This document shows positions 4,904 to 5,984 of a stretch of DNA of 5,984 nt, in pieces. The notes beneath the pieces were generated by a model. The model was not told the DNA's origin. It made no database searches and saw only the letters and a list, made by a program, of their open reading frames with translations. The position numbers were made by a program, and so were the translations under genes. The stretch's first letter is position 1, and each line of letters begins with the position of its first letter. Origin of the DNA: Patescibacteria group bacterium UBA6899 (lineage in GTDB: Bacteria > Patescibacteriota > Minisyncoccia > Phycocordibacterales > UBA6899); NCBI GenBank assembly GCA_002451235.1, contig DKBN01000007.1, forward strand, positions 1-5,984. Direction: 5' to 3'.

Positions 4904-5821
4904 TCAAGGTACACAAACATCACCTACCTCGGTAGCCTCCCCATCTTGAGCACTAATATTTCGCACAACGCCAAATGACCATGTCGGATGAGTGCGCTCA
5001 GTGATAACATGATGACGAAGAATGCTGAATTCTTTGTTAAGATCCATGCTTACGGGAATCACACCATCCGATCGTTGACAGTGAATAAATTTCGTCCGGC
5101 TGGTGAGCGAAATCCTACGCAATTCAGTGCTTTTGTTAAGATAGAAGCTTTTCCTATCTTTGCCATCATCAGGACCCTCATAAAATCCGGGAAAGAAATC
5201 AGGGTTCCGAGAAAGCACATCAACCGTCAGATACATTTCATCCATTCCATTCTCGGCAAAAAGAATGCTTGCCGGCACCATGTCCAATGCCCCTGTTGGT
5301 ATCGTGATCTTTGTCACAATCGTATCAAGATTATCGCACGACAAAACGATACCAATATCTTCAACTACACGAGATATTTTCCCTTGAACATGGACCAAAT
5401 CACCGTTTTTAATTTTAGAATCTACGCATGGCATACCCTTTACACTGTCAATTCTTAAACCGCTGATGTGTTCGGATTCTAGATCGAGATCGGGGGTCAT
5501 CTTAATAAAGTCATGGCACGACTCGCCTCCGCCACAATCACTCCCTCGTTCAGAAACAATAAGCGCCAGGTCCAGATATTTCCCGGCAGTAAATCGCAAG
5601 GTACCACTTGCAACTCTCTGACCAGCAACGCCGATGCTTAAGTCGGCCAATGGCGGTGGCGGTAAAATCTGATCTTGCTTCTTTATGTGCCTAAAAACCT
5701 CAACATAAACCGTGTCGACGTTTTGTTTTCCGATCCAATAACCAAGACAAAACACCCCGACAAACAATATCACCGCTAGAATTTTAGAGTACCAAGTTAC
5801 TTTGTTCCACTCAATTACCAT
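4904..5821 (-). CDS. single-pass membrane-anchored protein, unknown function
   Basis: I do not recognise this 305-residue protein. Residues 10-31 (YSKILAVILFVGVFCLGYWIG) form one transmembrane helix, ended by KQ, after a short N-terminus; the rest is probably extracytoplasmic. A proline run, PPPPL, at about 54-58 marks the end of a linker. Six cysteines lie outside the helix (96, 102, 132, 162, 248, 303), enough for three disulfides; 96 and 102 are close together in SDCGGGESC. Residues 138-178 (KNGDLVHVQGKISRV...) look OB-fold-like, but this is a guess. The anchor type is common in Patescibacteria. The coding sequence is clearly more AT-rich than the genes at the left (by eye about 35-50 % GC per line against about 60 % or more), which may reflect later acquisition. 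The start ATG at 5821 is the only one before the helix; it has a -10-like hexamer 6 nt upstream and no Shine-Dalgarno. Confidence 0.8.
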   Translation of the reverse strand: MVIEWNKVTWYSKILAVILFVGVFCLGYWIGKQNVDTVYVEVFRHIKKQDQILPPPPLADLSIGVAGQRVASGTLRFTAGKYLDLALIVSERGSDCGGGESCHDFIKMTPDLDLESEHISGLRIDSVKGMPCVDSKIKNGDLVHVQGKISRVVEDIGIVLSCDNLDTIVTKITIPTGALDMVPASILFAENGMDEMYLTVDVLSRNPDFFPGFYEGPDDGKDRKSFYLNKSTELRRISLTSRTKFIHCQRSDGVIPVSMDLNKEFSILRHHVITERTHPTWSFGVVRNISAQDGEATEVGDVCVP

Positions 5822-5827
5822 TGTACA

Positions 5828-5836
5828 ATTCTATCA
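5828..5836 (-). promoter_or_regulatory. extended -10 element, probable leaderless promoter of the 305-residue protein gene
   Basis: TGATAGAAT on the minus strand fits TGN plus TANNNT closely and ends 6 nt before the ATG at 5821, the same spacing as for the antiporter. An overlapping TATGAT (5833-5838) is an alternative hexamer that would give a leader of about 5 nt. A CACGTG palindrome (5844-5849) lies in the spacer region. Confidence 0.45.
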
Positions 5837-5924
5837 TATTGATCACGTGTATATGTTCTCTACTCCGCTTCAATCGCTCATTGAAAAGTGATGCCTCTCG
5901 GTCATCCGAACCTATTCTAGACTG

Positions 5925-5984
5925 CTGCGGGACTTGGATTCGAACCAAGATAGACGGATCCAGAGTCCGTAGTCCTACCATTAG
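5925..5984 (-). tRNA. tRNA-Gln (anticodon CUG), 5' part outside the window
   Basis: Read on the minus strand, the window starts inside the D arm (TAATGGTAGGAC). The anticodon stem ACGGA/TCCGT (5966-5970 with 5954-5958) encloses the loop CTCTGGA with anticodon CTG at 5963-5961. The T arm is CTTGG-TTCGAAT-CCAAG (5949-5933), and the 3' acceptor strand TCCCGCA (5932-5926) is followed by the discriminator G at 5925. The next bases are CAG, so the CCA end is not encoded and must be added by the CCA-adding enzyme. The acceptor 5' strand and part of the D arm lie beyond the right edge. Confidence 0.95.

Noticed and set aside
4988..5458. 156-residue plus-strand frame
   Set aside because: It is antisense to the 305-residue surface protein, which has a clean anchor and start; the plus product shows no domain.
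5869..5885. Inverted repeat TTCAAT/ATTGAA as terminator of the tRNA
   Set aside because: The stem is short and AT-rich with no T-run after it on the minus strand.

Overview
The window looks like a bacterial chromosome segment in which every supportable gene lies on the minus strand, so transcription runs from right to left. Standard stops are used (TGA ends three genes, TAA one), so UGA is not recoded. No phylogenetic marker is present. A Patescibacteria/CPR (Parcubacteria-like) origin is my best guess. It rests on family resemblance: short cell-surface proteins with one N-terminal membrane anchor, a signal-peptide protein built of DUF5666-like repeats, a compact FG-GAP-type calcium-loop protein, small operons, and a tRNA without an encoded CCA.

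Layout from right to left, in the direction of transcription. (1) The 3' part of tRNA-Gln(CUG) runs off the right edge. (2) At 5821-4904 lies a 305-residue membrane-anchored protein of unknown function, visibly more AT-rich than the genes at the left. (3) A gap of about 615 bp (4903-4289) has no confident gene. It holds a possible 42-codon ORF with a strong Shine-Dalgarno, a 19-bp palindrome, a nested stem structure and a terminator hairpin. (4) At 4288-3104 lies a PF00999-type cation/proton antiporter, followed by a second copy of the same terminator. (5) At 2849-1797 lies a secreted protein with three DUF5666-like repeats, followed by a strong hairpin terminator. (6) At 1590-916 lies an anchored FG-GAP/calcium-loop protein with a four-Cys tail. 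Only 26 bp downstream a NAPE-PLD/UlaG-type metallo-beta-lactamase-fold hydrolase begins, which leaves the window at the left edge. It is recognisable from its reading frame and motifs although its stop lies outside.

The genes do not form an obvious pathway. The shared theme is the cell envelope: an ion antiporter, three exported or anchored surface proteins and a probably membrane-anchored hydrolase. Only the FG-GAP and hydrolase genes look co-transcribed; the others appear to be single-gene units.

Two patterns deserve attention. First, all four apparent transcription-unit heads carry a GATANNNT sequence ending 4-6 nt before the ATG and have no Shine-Dalgarno, which points to leaderless mRNAs. 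Second, a 66-bp sequence (terminator hairpin plus 33 bp) is present twice, with one mismatch, exactly bracketing the antiporter gene and its promoter.
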